From: Apostichopus japonicus
Lineage: Eukaryota > Echinodermata > Holothuroidea > Aspidochirotida > Stichopodidae
Assembly: GCF_037975245.1 (NCBI RefSeq)
Contig: NC_092569.1
Coordinates: forward strand, 17,341,501 to 17,405,500
Length of the DNA stretch: 64,000 nt
Direction of reading: 5' to 3'
The notes beneath the pieces are model-generated. The model had not been told where the DNA came from and searched no databases. It worked only from the letters and a program-made list of their open reading frames with translations. The translations under genes and the position numbers were made by a program. This document shows, piece by piece, positions 24,757 to 35,675 of the stretch (positions are counted from its first letter, which is position 1; the number at the start of each line of letters is the position of its first letter).

Positions 24757-26523
24757 CATTAACTTATTTAGTACGCTTACAGATGTTTCAAGTCACAATA
24801 CCTACATGCTAGCTAAATGGCTTTATCACGTTTGAAATATGGTTAAAAAAAACAAAAAACATTTCCTTGTTCACATACCGTCCAGCCTCCTCCACCAACG
24901 TCGTTGTTGCAGAACACTTCAAATGGTTCTTCAAATCCATCTGGCTTGATAATGTATACTCCGCTAGAGTTGGACGTAGAACACTGACTTTGAACGTCTT
25001 GGCAGTCCTTTGGATATTCAGATCGTTGATAAAAGAAGTAATGAGCCACTGTAATAAATATTATGAAATATGTATTATGTTCAACTTGTAACAAAACGTG
25101 TCACTGTCAACAGTTACTGGACCGTTAAAGAAAATCCTGTCATGAAAATTGACAATTATCTGTGATTTTACGAGACAACTTTACCCCCAGCAGGAAAGAT
25201 TGAATAATAGACAATTGTGTGAAAAGTAACATGAACATCACCATATATCATGTTCTGTGTTAGATTATCTTGCATTCGTTTATATGAAGATAAGATATGT
25301 CTTGGTTGGAATGACACAACGAAATAATGAAACACTTATCCTCGTATCCATGTCTTACAATGTGTGTGAAAAGCACCTCGTGGGGTACAGGGTTATCTAA
25401 CGTTTTCTATATTCTAAATCATTTGTCAAATGTAAGTGTATTGTCTCGTTATCAGTATTATCGGTTGTAATTTTTGTATTGTAGCAAGTTGTCGAAAATA
25501 ACATATCAAATGCTCTCAATGAAACAGTCACCTAAATTTTATTTGGAAACAACGGAGCATATGTATATTTGTTAATTACGTGTTTATATATCTGAATGAA
25601 ACGACAAAGCAAAGTAATTGAGGTTAAGAAGTGAAATATCTTAACAAGTAACATGAACACCTTAACATCAAATTTGATATATATAGTTAAGGTAAAAAAT
25701 TGATATATCATACTTTGAGTGCCATCTGTAGTTGAAGGTAAACTTCTCCGATGAATACTCTATTGATGAGAAGAAGAATAATCAACAAAAAAATAAATAT
25801 TTTCTGTTTATTGATAGTAAGTGCTTGTAAAGAACTATTGATTTTACTCAATCTCAGTTACCAACTAATTATTAAAAGAAAAATTACAAATGCAATAAAT
25901 TTTCGGAAAACAACTATTTCAAAATAGTTAATAATCTAAATGGTTGCACAATAAATATATTCATATGTCTTATTTGGGGGGGAGGGTAAACATGTCTGGA
26001 AGTTAAACTCAAACTCAATAAATAATTTAAATCCATTCAAACACAAACTTATTTTAAATGCTATATTGATTTGTGTAGTATTATTTAAACGGAGATTGGA
26101 TATCCATTCAAGGAACACAGATGACTATGTGACAATATAAGTTTTTCGAAGCGCTGTGTATGTGATGAGAAATAAATGAAGATTGAAGAAACAAGTTACT
26201 AATTTCGGATTTTGCTTTCTTAGATTAAAGAAAATGTGAAAGATATATGTTTGTGAAAATTAAGTTTATGAAATGAATTTCATTCCAGCATATCATTAAG
26301 GTCGATATTAGATTTTCAACAAACACAACAAAAACTTTGAATTGGAATTGAATATATTGAAGGATATTAAAAGTTATATACACCGTATATTGTATTTATT
26401 AAGTAAGACCTTTCTTAAACCGTGAAAGTACACTATTGATTGCCATGTGTATGCGAAAAGGTATGAAATGCAACACTTGCATGGGTAATGCTTGAAAGAG
26501 AAATTGGCAGCTGTAAATGATAA

Positions 26524-26606
<83 letters not shown>

Positions 26607-27616
26607 TTTCTATTGTGAAGAAGCTAACGCGTTCATAAATTTTACGTGTGAACGTACCGGACAATATACGATACCGTATTATACGTGCTACAACCCGACG
26701 TTACATTAAATAAACAGTTAACGAAATAAGAGTGCATGTTGTAACCGATATTATTCGAAGGCGACGAGAACTAGGTTTATAGTATAGTACCAGTGTAGAG
26801 AAGTAGATTAAAGTATATACTTGCAAGTGATGTGTAACCATTAAAGTTTACTATGCAAGTATTAGTGTTTACGTGACTTTAATAGATTGACAAATGCCTA
26901 CTTAGAAGAAATCAAATGAAACTAAATGGGAAATATAAAAGAAAATTATAGAAGCTTCTAGAACATGTGTTCTCTCTACATTAAAATTAGATAATCAAGA
27001 CAAAAAAATATACTCAATCTTGTTAAATGACGTTGATTGACAAACAAGGACAAAGAGGACAAATTTTATTTAGTTCAAACATTGTCAGAATATTTTATTT
27101 GTCCAAGCTTTCAGCATAGATATTTTCTAAGTTACTATATGAAAGTCTTTGTTTGTCCAATAACAAACAAACGTTGTCATTTAACAGTTCCGTCTATAAT
27201 ATTCCAATAACTTTGTTGATATTTTGATTATGATATGAATATATATATTGTCCATAATTTACTCTGTTTTCAAAACTCAAGAATTATTTTCTTAAAACTT
27301 TAAGACAAAGAAAAAAACTAATAAAATGATCTAGAATTGTTTACCATACTTTCTCAATTATACGATAGATTTTTAAGTAATTAACGTAGACTAGTGGAAA
27401 CGTATAAGGGTACATACAGGCTTTACTTGGACAAGAAGTGGAGTGATTAAATGTAACAGAGAGCGGACTACAATTATGATAATAACATTTTTGGCTAAAA
27501 TTAAAGAAATTTCAATCTAAAGATCTAATCATTTAGTCAACGATTTTTTTTTATTTCGAGTAAGATAACCTATACTGTAGGCGTACAATAATTTGTGTAC
27601 TAATGTAGTGAAATCG

Positions 27617-27698
<82 letters not shown>

Positions 27699-28897
27699 AT
27701 ATATAATAGTCAATGAAATTCTGTGAGATCTACGTTCAAAGTTTATAAAATGATTAGGGTAGTTTAATGAATTTAACTGTTCAACTGTCTTAAAATAACT
27801 TTCACGCATGTTTTTGTTTTATTCTGAAATATTAACAGAAGGCTTACCACTTTTTCTCATTTATACAATAAACTGTTAACATATTTAAATTAGACTAGTT
27901 GAAACGCGTAAGGGTAAAGGCTTTATTAAGATAGGAAGTGCAGTGATTTATGAATCAGAAAGCGGATTACAATTACTTTTATTCTTATTAATATTATTAT
28001 ATATTTTTCGCTTGAATTTAAGAAATTTCAAGATAAAGATGAAATCATTGAATTATTCAAATGTAAAGTGTAAGTTATTAATATTACTTAGTCTTACAAT
28101 ACTTTGCGTACTACTATAGATAAATCGATTTGATCAGAGGCAATTATCCGTATCAAGTGGGAAAATATAAAGACTTGATGATAGTCTATGAAATTGAGTG
28201 AGATACATGTTAATGTTTCTAAAAATGATTAGGGTAGTCTTAATGGGTTTAAATGTTCAACTGTCTTAAAATATCTTCTACGAATATTTTGTTTTATTCT
28301 GAAAATATTAACAGTCATGTACTAAACAATTTAGTAAAACAAACAGTTCTTGTGTATGAACTTTAGTGTTTTATTACATAAACTAGCGACAAATGGGTAA
28401 GCATATACACTTAGGTTTAAATGAGCGGGAATGTGCTTTATTCATTCAAAATATAAGAGACCGCTCCTTAAGGCAATATAAAATTTGAGTTTTAACTAAA
28501 AAATGAATTTATACATTTTTGTAGCTTTTAGTGCACATTCGACAACAAAACCACACTTTCCTGTACGCTGCTGAAGATAGATTATTATTTTGGAAAGAAG
28601 GAATTAATTGAAGGAACATAAGTATTAGCAAAATAAATTTCCTTTTTTTATAAGTCGCCATATTTCAAGAATGTTATATTATAAATTGTCAAATAGGTTA
28701 TTAAATATTTTTGACTTTTTTGTTGTTGAAATTTTACCATCTAACAATCAAGAAAGATTCATGAACGCAACGATTTATAAGAAACAAGAACGAAAACTTT
28801 TAACTGTTTAACTCACCGTTTCTTCCGAGGACGTAAAGGCGATAGTTATTGTGCACAAGAATGCAAATATTGCTCGAACAGCCACGGAAGGCTCCAT
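20783..28897 (-). CDS. FReD copy C: secreted two-fibrinogen-domain protein, complete
   Basis: Eight exons join in frame to 556 residues: 28817-28897, 25714-25759, 24879-25048, 24172-24436, 23325-23542, 22904-23212, 22330-22600 and 20783-21093. All introns are GT/AG. Domains: signal peptide 1-27; linker 28-54; truncated FBG1 about 55-187, lacking the C-terminal subdomain; TIL module about 189-260; VWC-like segment 261-290; EGF-like segment 288-316; complete FBG2 323-556. FBG2 keeps the calcium-loop motif DRDND (469-473), NCA, WW and ENLNG, but has a Tyr/Cys-rich insert at about 491-517. The family binds carbohydrate or acetyl groups or other proteins outside the cell; a role in immune recognition or adhesion is inference. 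Closest relative here is copy E. Confidence 0.8.
22330..22600 (-). CDS. Gene C, exon 7 (FBG2 middle)
   Basis: 271 nt, phase 0 to 1; acceptor GGTAG, donor GTTTGT. It reads [50 protein letters not shown], and ends [11 protein letters not shown] with the glycine split into exon 8. FWLGNEK is the FBG signature. Confidence 0.8.
22904..23212 (-). CDS. Gene C, exon 6 (VWC/EGF-like plus FBG2 start)
   Basis: 309 nt, phase 0 to 0; acceptor TTATAG, donor GTGAGT. It starts [16 protein letters not shown], has the EGF-like end [15 protein letters not shown], then [20 protein letters not shown] and ends DEGWT, where FBG domains usually have GGGWT. Confidence 0.8.
23325..23542 (-). CDS. Gene C, exon 5 (TIL module)
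   Basis: 218 nt, phase 1 to 0; acceptor AACTAG, donor GTGAGT. It runs [49 protein letters not shown] and ends [13 protein letters not shown]. The cysteine spacing is that of TIL modules of zonadhesin, mucin and IgGFc-binding-type proteins. Confidence 0.8.
23583..23722. repeat. TA-rich microsatellite in gene C intron 4
   Basis: Interrupted (TA)n with ATACAT units. Together with a second tract at 23990-24054 it brackets the SINE/ribozyme-like insert. Copy E has the same arrangement at 61141-61320 and 61585-61639. Confidence 0.9.
23794..23834 (-). ncRNA. Hammerhead-ribozyme-like motif (decayed), gene C intron 4
   Basis: On the minus strand: ACAA, CTGAAGA, A, GAGC, nine-base loop, GCTC, GGAA, TATT, TTGT. 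This gives a stem I (ACAA/TTGT), a CUGANGA core, a 4-bp stem II and a degenerate GAAA box (GGAA). The copy at 61389-61429 has the intact GAAA. An extra A sits between the core and stem II, so catalytic ability is uncertain. Confidence 0.4.
23867..23989 (+). mobile_element. tRNA-derived SINE in gene C intron 4
   Basis: Positions 23867-23939 fold as a tRNA. The acceptor stem GCGTCCA/TGGAGGC pairs 6 of 7. The D arm is GCCT-AGTGGTTA-GGGT, the anticodon arm TCCGC-GTAAAGA-GCGGA has U33, the variable loop is 5 nt, and the T loop is TTCGAAT with a weak stem. A box TAGCCTAGTGG is at 23874-23884 and B box GGTTCGAATCC at 23918-23928. A T-run at 23943-23949 and a tail shared with 8129-8175 and 61530-61570 point to a SINE rather than a functional tRNA. 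Confidence 0.6.
24172..24436 (-). CDS. Gene C, exon 4 (FBG1 middle)
   Basis: 265 nt, phase 0 to 1; acceptor ACAG, donor GTAAGT. It reads [60 protein letters not shown] and NA. After it the gene goes directly to TIL; the exon encoding the FBG C-terminal subdomain is absent. Confidence 0.8.
24551..24754. repeat. (TA)n microsatellite in gene C intron 3
   Basis: About 200 bp of TA with a few TATC and TTTA interruptions. It has a counterpart in copy E at 62130-62353. Open frames made only of Ile/Tyr repeats here are artefacts. Confidence 0.9.
24879..25048 (-). CDS. Gene C, exon 3 (FBG1 start)
   Basis: 170 nt, phase 1 to 0; acceptor TTACAG, donor GTATGT. It encodes (M)[43 protein letters not shown] and GGGGWT. 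Confidence 0.8.
25714..25759 (-). CDS. Gene C, exon 2 (linker)
   Basis: 46 nt, phase 0 to 1; acceptor ATAG, donor GTATGA. It encodes [15 protein letters not shown]. The exon is identified by conservation of sequence, frame and splice sites in B, D and E. Confidence 0.7.
25760..28816 (-). other. Gene C intron 1
   Basis: The 3 kb between exons 2 and 1 holds (TA)n tracts at 26528-26604 and 27619-27712. Up to about 26310 it matches the sequence upstream of exon 2 in copy E. Relative to D, about 450 bp are missing near 26315. No coding sequence is seen. Confidence 0.65.
28817..28897 (-). CDS. Gene C, exon 1 (signal peptide)
   Basis: 81 nt from ATG at 28897 to a GTGAGT donor. It encodes [18 protein letters not shown] then [10 protein letters not shown] longer upstream in-frame start in another frame covers the same DNA, but only this frame gives a signal peptide and joins exon 2 in phase. 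Confidence 0.8.
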
Positions 28898-29200
28898 ATT
28901 TATGAATGTCTTGGTATAATATGAATGACAACTCAAATGAAATGTATCTCCAGAGCTTAGAAATATCCTCAATTTTCCTGAAAACAACGGATGACCTTAA
29001 AGTTTTCACAAAGATGTAAAATGGTTATGTCTCGCAGCCAGTTTCAATGTTCTTCTTCGTCGTTAGATACTGACTGTCAGTTTTAAACAGATAAGGATTC
29101 AAAGGCACCCATCCACAATGGAAACTTCCAGTCGGTCAAGAAAGCTGATACATGTTACGTCACGTTGCGGAAATATTTTCACATTGTGCGAGAGTACACC
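28898..29200 (-). promoter_or_regulatory. 5' flank of gene C with kappaB-like and CRE-like sites
   Basis: GGAAACTTCC at 29120-29129 lies 223 bp upstream of the ATG. TTACGTCACGTTGCGG starts at 29155 and carries a CRE/ATF core next to a C/EBP-like half-site. The sites keep order and spacing in A and D. No clear TATA box was assigned. Confidence 0.35.
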
Positions 29201-31055
29201 ATTTACAGCTAAGTAGATGTGTGTATTTTATGTAAGGTAGCACGTCCTCTCCCCTCTCCATTCCCTTTTCCTCTCTTAGTTAGTTTTTGGCCTAGTGACA
29301 CACACAAAATTTATACTAGGAACTTCGTACACCAGTGGTTTACCAGAGAGAGGGGGCAGGGGCAGAATGCACTCCATATTTTTAGAGGACGAAGCGTGAA
29401 AGAGTAATCGATATAGTCTCAAACATTGAGAAGATTTGGAGTTCTACCACAAAATGTATTATAAATGATGGAAAAGATATCATTTTCCATTTACCAAACT
29501 AAACATTTGTTTCCTTAGATCCCTCCCCTAACCGATGTCAGCCAAATTTGGTGACCCTTCACCCCCCCTCCCCAATAAAATTTGAACCGATACACTTTTT
29601 GGCGGTTTCAATCACCAGAAGGAATCAGGAGGCCCAACAAACGCCTCTCCGCTGGCAGAGAGAAAATTAAAAACGATTCCTGAAGTATTCCTGTAATAGT
29701 AAATATATGCAGTCGAAAATCTTTCAACATTTCTTCAAAAATTGCAGAATATAGCACCTGGTTACATCGAAGCACCCTCCATTTTACAAGAGTTCTCAAA
29801 GGAAGATGACATACGTCCCATTAGACCCTCCCCTGGACGTCAAAAAATCTAATACCCCCACTACAAATAAATCCTTGCCCAGCTAGATTAGAGCCAAAAT
29901 CGTATCTTGAAACCTTATATCTCGAACTCTTAACATGGTGACGAAATATTTCTTATTTTCAAACATCACGAACGCTAGCTTTCTGCCTGTCACATACAAG
30001 ACATCCCCACATCCCGCGCTATGATTTTTCTTGAACACTACCAATTATGTAACGGTTACGCGGCATGCATTATGTATGCTTGAATGTTGCTAAATTATGT
30101 GCAACTGAAACCAACCCTATATTACCCTGTCGTGTTTAGGCCGGTTATTACATGATCACATCGATATAACAAAAGCGAAAATCCGTAGCTTCGACAACAC
30201 AAAAGATAAAGACAGATGCCAAAATGTGCATACCTGAATGGTCACATGTACTATCGTTTGGCTACTTAACAACCTAGCAATTGTCGTATCATTGACAAAA
30301 CAAATATACACCTTTATTTGCTAACGTATCCATTCTTGCATATTTACATTGTAAGATATCTTAACTTAGCAACCTAGAAACTAGATATCATTTCCAAAAT
30401 AAAGTTGCATCTATGACACACATAAATTTGTCTCTTTTCAATCGTGATTTTCTATTATGTTTCTTATCTTGTACAGATTATTGTTTGGGAAGTTAATAGG
30501 CGGAAAGAATTTCTAGCGTAATCAAATAAACACTTCCGAACAATAACAGTGGTAATTTATGTAAGTGGAAATTGAAGTCTAGACTAAAAATCGTTATGGT
30601 ATCTGGATAAATGGGTTGTTAAATGTTCTTGAAGCATAACGAGAATGTTATAGTTTATGTAAAAACTGTTTTCTTATGACAGGAATCTGCTGCGTATATG
30701 AACGTATCCAACAATATGAAAGTTAGAGATTATTTGTGTATACGTGCCGTTTTTTTTGGGGGGGGGCTTGACTATGGGGAGAGGAGGAGGGGGGGTTAAG
30801 GAAGTCTACAACAACACCCGCAGAAATTCTATCTTCCGTTTTATATTCCATTTGTAAAGATCTAGCCTTCGACCTGGCTCCTAGGCTAAATAAGAATGAA
30901 CATATAAAAGAACTTTCTGATTAATAGAATGCCAATCTAGATATATCCAGTCTTGCCAGGTGAAAACGAGAACTCGCAAAACAATGTTGTAAGAAAATAA
31001 TAGTATATGCATACAAGTTGTAAATCATCGTACCATTCAAATATTACCTAAAGTG
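29201..31055. repeat. Upstream module, first copy next to gene C
   Basis: The stretch aligns with A (2640-4700), D and, from about 29796, with a second local copy at 35676-36920. The alignment breaks near 31055, where Penelope-like sequence begins. No gene is seen. Confidence 0.5.
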
Positions 31056-31640
31056 AAGGTCATGAACGGTCACCTCAGAAATATTTGCGCTACAGGCGCG
31101 GTTGCAATGTCTCAGCCGAACGAATTACATATGTTTGTAGAACTGATAGCTGTTAAGGGGTGAATTATGTAGGTGAAACAGGCTACCTGTTCCGCTTACG
31201 TTTTAATAATCACAAAAAAACTATTCGTGATAATTTTGCAGGATTCCCCGTTTCCGAACATTTCAATCTTCATAGACATTCTCTCAAATACCTAAAATGT
31301 ATTTTAAATGCGTCGAACCTTCAAATTTGTAACTGAACGTAATCGAAACGCAATCGATTGGTTATTTCGTATTAAGTCTCACATCACCAGCCTCAACAAA
31401 GACTTGGGACCACTAAACAGCTATCAGTTTTACAAACATGTAATTTGTTCTTCCTATTATTTGCTCCTTAATCCGCTTACTGTATATATCATGGTTTATT
31501 TGGTTTTATTTCCAGCAATGCCCCTTACACTTACCTAGCCTCATACTTTCATTGTTACATTTTGTATTTTTCATTCCACTGTCAAGTATTGCTGACGAAG
31601 GTCCGAGGGGTACCGAAAATTCCAATATATTTTTTTAAAA
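31056..31640 (+). mobile_element. 5'-truncated Penelope-like element: GIY-YIG endonuclease relic
   Basis: The plus strand reads ITYVCRT, one stop codon, then GVNYVGETGYLFRLRFNNHK and GFPVSEHFNLHRHSLKYLK. A +1 shift near 31310 is followed by FKFVTERNRNAIDWLFRIKS and LNKDLGPLNSYQFY. The ITY...YVGETG...H...E order is that of GIY-YIG nucleases fused to Penelope-like reverse transcriptases. A stop and a frameshift make it dead. A hammerhead-like motif follows at 31587-31627, as expected for the terminal region of these elements. The reverse transcriptase part is absent. Confidence 0.65.
31587..31627 (+). ncRNA. Hammerhead-ribozyme-like motif beside the Penelope relic
   Basis: The segments are TATTG (stem I 5' arm), CTGACGA core, A, GGTCC...GGGTACC (stem II), GAAA, a mini stem III AA/TT, C at the cleavage position, then CAATA pairing fully with TATTG. 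Very short stem III hammerheads are known from Penelope-like elements. The extra A before stem II departs from the strict consensus. Confidence 0.5.
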
Positions 31641-32474
31641 CAATACTCCTTATTTGTCAATTTTGTGTAATATCTTATTTCTGTGTTTGTTCTACGGGGA
31701 TTTAAAAACATTGTTAAACATGGCTAATAATGAATAAATAGGACACAATCTGGGAACTACAAAAAAACACACAGGATGCGAGTACTTGATACAAATAGAT
31801 TTCAATTTTATTCAGAGCTGTCTTCTAGACGTAGATCATTAATTTTCTATAATTTCCATTTACAAGATTTTTCTTACATAAATACCACCATCGTAAATGT
31901 ATTTCAACATTATGGTAGCTCATAACCGCCACACAAATACACCACCATTTGAGTAAAATCCATTTATCTATGAAAGAATATCGAAACGGTAGTTCTGCAA
32001 TGAAACTTAATCATATATCTTGCATATGAAAGAATGGAAATTAAAGTACACATATTAAAAAAAAAATTAAAAAAAAACAATATATGAATTTGACATTAAT
32101 TTCTTTTTAACATTTCATTTGAAGTCTACATGAAAAACAATGTATCGTTTTACAGAATTTCCTGTTAGTTGCATTGTTACTGCAAACCAGTAGAAACTTA
32201 ATTCCACAACGTACTTCTAGCAACAGTTACGACAGAAAAATGTTTTTGACTGAGAATGATGGAGTAAGAAAAACTGTGAAAGATGGAGCAAGGATGACTG
32301 GCATGGTTACAACCAACCTGAGATTGAATAATGTACACAAATCCAGGTTAACTAATTTACAGAAATTTTATTGAAATTATACTTATGTACAGACCGTACG
32401 GGATGAATATTGACTTTTCGCCTAGTATGATTATGAAAACCATTCTTAACATCTCATTTAAATATGATCGATAG
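31641..32474. other. Intergenic, no gene recognised
   Basis: AT-rich sequence with short open frames only. No domain or repeat was identified. Confidence 0.5.
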
Positions 32475-32884
32475 CAGGGTTGTCCAACCTTTTGCGGTGG
32501 GGGGCCACATGGAATGATTATGATGAAGGACAGGGCAGCATGAACCCTACGCTCGATTTTCGATTTTTTGCCCGAAGCCCAAGGCAACAAGATGTGAGCA
32601 CTGCGCGCAGAGCAAACTGATTTATTTTCCTTCCTGATAAAACAGATGAATACAATTCAGCCACCACCTCCCCCCCCCCCTCTCCGGGGAGAGGGTGTCA
32701 CACAAACTGACCTGTATGCAGTTTTATTGACCCAGAAGGTTCGAATGATTGATTGTATAGCTTCAAATTGTTTTCAATAAATCTGCTCACTAAAATTTCG
32801 CACCGTAGACCATCTCTGGCGGGCCGGACGCAACCCTGCGGCGGGCCGGACTGTGGCCCACGGGCCGTAGGCTGGACAACCCTG
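32475..32884. mobile_element. Non-autonomous hAT element (410-bp MITE)
   Basis: Terminal inverted repeats begin CAGGGTTGTCCA on both ends (right end read in reverse complement). Flanking octamers are ATCGATAG (32467-32474) and ATCTATAG (32885-32892), an 8-bp target duplication with one change. The ends and the 8-bp duplication are diagnostic of hAT elements. There is no transposase. Confidence 0.85.
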
Positions 32885-33588
32885 ATCTATAGGAATACAT
32901 GCAAAATGATGCAAAAGTCACTATCAAATATAAATAAATAGTGATGAACTGGCAATGCTTGATACTTGTATCACCTCAATGATGTAAGTGTGTGATTGAG
33001 TATTGGACAAAAAAGTTTCATTTTCAAGTTAATAACATTCTGAGAACTGCTTAGATCTGTCCACTACCAAGTTTCCTTCCTGTTCAGGTTAATTCCCCAG
33101 CGGAAACATTTTGAAATGCCATGTTTGGACCTTATCATGACCCCAATGATCTTTGACCTACTTTTGTGAACACACCCAATGAAGTCCTTGACATGTGCAA
33201 CAACTTGGGCAACTTTGATGCACATAAGCACATTGATCACACATACAGTAAGTAACTGGGGGCAACAGCTGCTTAACATAATCGAACAGAGGGATGAATG
33301 TACACACAGACAGATGAATAGATTCATTTCTACGATATCAACTTCACTGGCTTGGCAAGCTACTTGATCTTAAAATACAAGTCTAGATTAATCCATTCGT
33401 GTATATCCTTTAATCCCCTCTCTGTACCTCCACTGTCTATCCCCTACCTCTCCTCTTCCCTTGTTGCTTTCTTCTCTCCATCCCCTGTCTACTTATAATT
33501 CCATTTCATCCATCTCATTGTGTTCATCGTGCCCATTAACCTGTATGTGCGTGTTTTTGTGCCTTCTGTTACTGTTACTAATCATTTA
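32885..33588. other. Intergenic, no gene recognised
   Basis: A C/T-rich stretch near 33410-33490 leads into the hammerhead-like motif. This may be more Penelope-type 3' end, but no coding part is visible. Confidence 0.4.
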
Positions 33589-33627
33589 GCCTCTGAAGAA
33601 GATCCTGCTAGGATCGAAACATCAGGC
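33589..33627 (+). ncRNA. Second hammerhead-ribozyme-like motif
   Basis: The segments are GCCT, CTGAAGA, A, GATCC, TGCTA, GGATC, GAAA, C, ATC, AGGC. Stem I is GCCT/AGGC and stem II is a perfect 5 bp with a 5-nt loop. GAAACATC is the usual GAAACGTC with a CpG-to-CpA change. It lies 2 kb downstream of the first motif on the same strand. Confidence 0.45.
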
Positions 33628-35675
33628 CAATTTACTTTTACACAAATTAAAAAAGAAAAACAAAATTGTTAAAACAATTATGCAGATTTAAAAGAAAAAA
33701 CTTCAAAATATATGACTTCTAGAAGGTTAGTATAGCATTATATCAAAGGAAATGTTTCCATTGAATCTAATTAGTAAATGAACTTCATTTTCGAAAGCTA
33801 AACATATACATATAAGGAAACTGATCAAGAAATTGATCAACATTAACTCAGAGAAGCTGTTAAAGAGTGTTGCTGCACATCTTCACCTCTCATTCTAAAA
33901 CCAGGAAGCTACACTGTACTGTACTTGCTTGACAGTAGCATCAGTAGCATCATTTTGATGTAAATTGATGAATTGATGACATTCCGATACAATTGCATTC
34001 TAAAGAGTTTGTTAGAAAATCTATAGTATGTTGTATTGACAAGATTATGAAATGATCAGTTCATCATTTTGCTGCAAATTGTTGAAACGATGACATCCTG
34101 ATGCATGGGTTATTACAGATTTTGCTGGAAAATGCTGTTAATGATTTTTTAATCATCAATTTATAATTTATTTGCTACAATTACATGGTTGAAATGTCTT
34201 ACTATGCGAAACGGTGGTATATAATTCATCATTTTTCAGCATTATATTGAGGTAAATCACTTTATAAAGTTTAGAAATGTGGTTTTTTGGCAAATTTTGG
34301 CAAATTGTTTTTTTCTCAGATCTTACATCCTGATTTAAAGAAAAACATAAACAAAATTGCTACAGAGTTGATAAGGCACACAGATATTCATGCCACTGCA
34401 AAATGCTAACAGCCAGATCTTATGATAGTGTACAGTGATAATTCCTGATCAGACGTAACCCTTTCTTATCCGTATCATTTGATGTTGCAATAGTACATCC
34501 TAGATCAGAGAAAACAAGAAATGGAGATGCTTGGACTATGACCAAGCTGCATAGTGATGAATATTCATGGCAGATGTCTAGACCAGTTTACTGTACGAGC
34601 TTTGATTGGGCGATTATGTAAGGGAGAGGATAATAGCCATTTAGTGTTCAGTCTTTTCAGCAATTGAGAAGGCTGATTGTACAGATTGGCCGCGATTGGT
34701 CCACTACAGAACAGAAGAGCATAAACACCATAAATAAGGTAAATCTTGTACTCAGCATGTCAAAATGATGTGTGTTAGCTGCCTGTGATTGGTCAATTAG
34801 ATATGGTAGTGCATAAACTCCATTGGGTTGGCTAAATAATGTCCACATGTTTCACACTATATTGCCATACACAAGTTATGGTAGTTTGTAAGGGGTTCCC
34901 GAATACGGATTGGTCAAATAAACACGGAAGGGCATAAACACATGTTTTCTTGAAAGTATTATAACTTAAATGAAAATTCAATAACTAACGCCAGTTAAGA
35001 GACCGTTGTGCAAAATGGCACCAACATGATACAGTGAAGTTAACGTATTAACCAGTAGTGATTGGTCAGTAACGGTAGTCTGATAGCAAATTAGTGTCGC
35101 TTATTGATCGATAGAAACTAGTGTAGAGAGGAAGTAGCTTTTTTTCAATTGTGTCCAATTATATCTCTTGCTGTAGTTTAAAACGTATTGTTAATGAAAA
35201 GATACAAATAATGTAGAAAGAAAATGGAGGGGAAAATGAAACTAGAAAGATAAAAAATAAACATGAGAGAATAACACCAAAAACAAACAGTTTATACTGT
35301 ATACACATTGCACCCACAAGAAGCATTCATAAGTACAGTAATGCACACATAAATAATCTACATGTACAGGTTAGTTGATTAAAAAATTGGGCAGAAATAT
35401 TTTCTCTTGAATGTTGAGACTACTGACATTATATTATCCTGAACTGGCTTCTTTTCTATTTTAAATAATTGGAGATTTACACAGCAGAAAACACTAGATA
35501 TAATATTAAATAATAAAATAGAAAGATTATATATCCAATTAAAATAAAAATAAAACACCTGATAATTGTATTTAATTAAGATCAGGTCATCAGTTTTAAT
35601 CTTACCTAACTAAATAAATTTGAACACTACTAATTCTACTTCAACTAGTATCTTAATACTACCTGCAAAGTACTT
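33628..35675. repeat. Intergenic with two families of degenerate local repeats
   Basis: Around 33949 and 34064, two diverged copies of about 115 bp share CATCATTTTG and a GATGACAT motif. Between 34602 and 35070 the motif GATTGGTC, often followed by GCATAAAC, recurs at 34696, 34788, 34908 and 35058. No gene is seen. Confidence 0.4.

Noticed and set aside
24867-25091. Plus-strand frame opposite FBG1 exon 3, repeated at 11392-11631, 44053-44355 and 62458-62682
   Set aside because: It is the antisense shadow of a conserved exon; its conservation follows from the minus-strand gene.
28800-29009. A 69-aa frame over exon 1 of C, with relatives at 2153-2371 and 47750-47974
   Set aside because: Only the MEPSV/METSV frame gives a signal peptide and joins exon 2 in phase through the conserved donor.
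34602-35070. Possible CRISPR-like array
   Set aside because: Repeats are short, degenerate and irregularly spaced, and the genome is eukaryotic.
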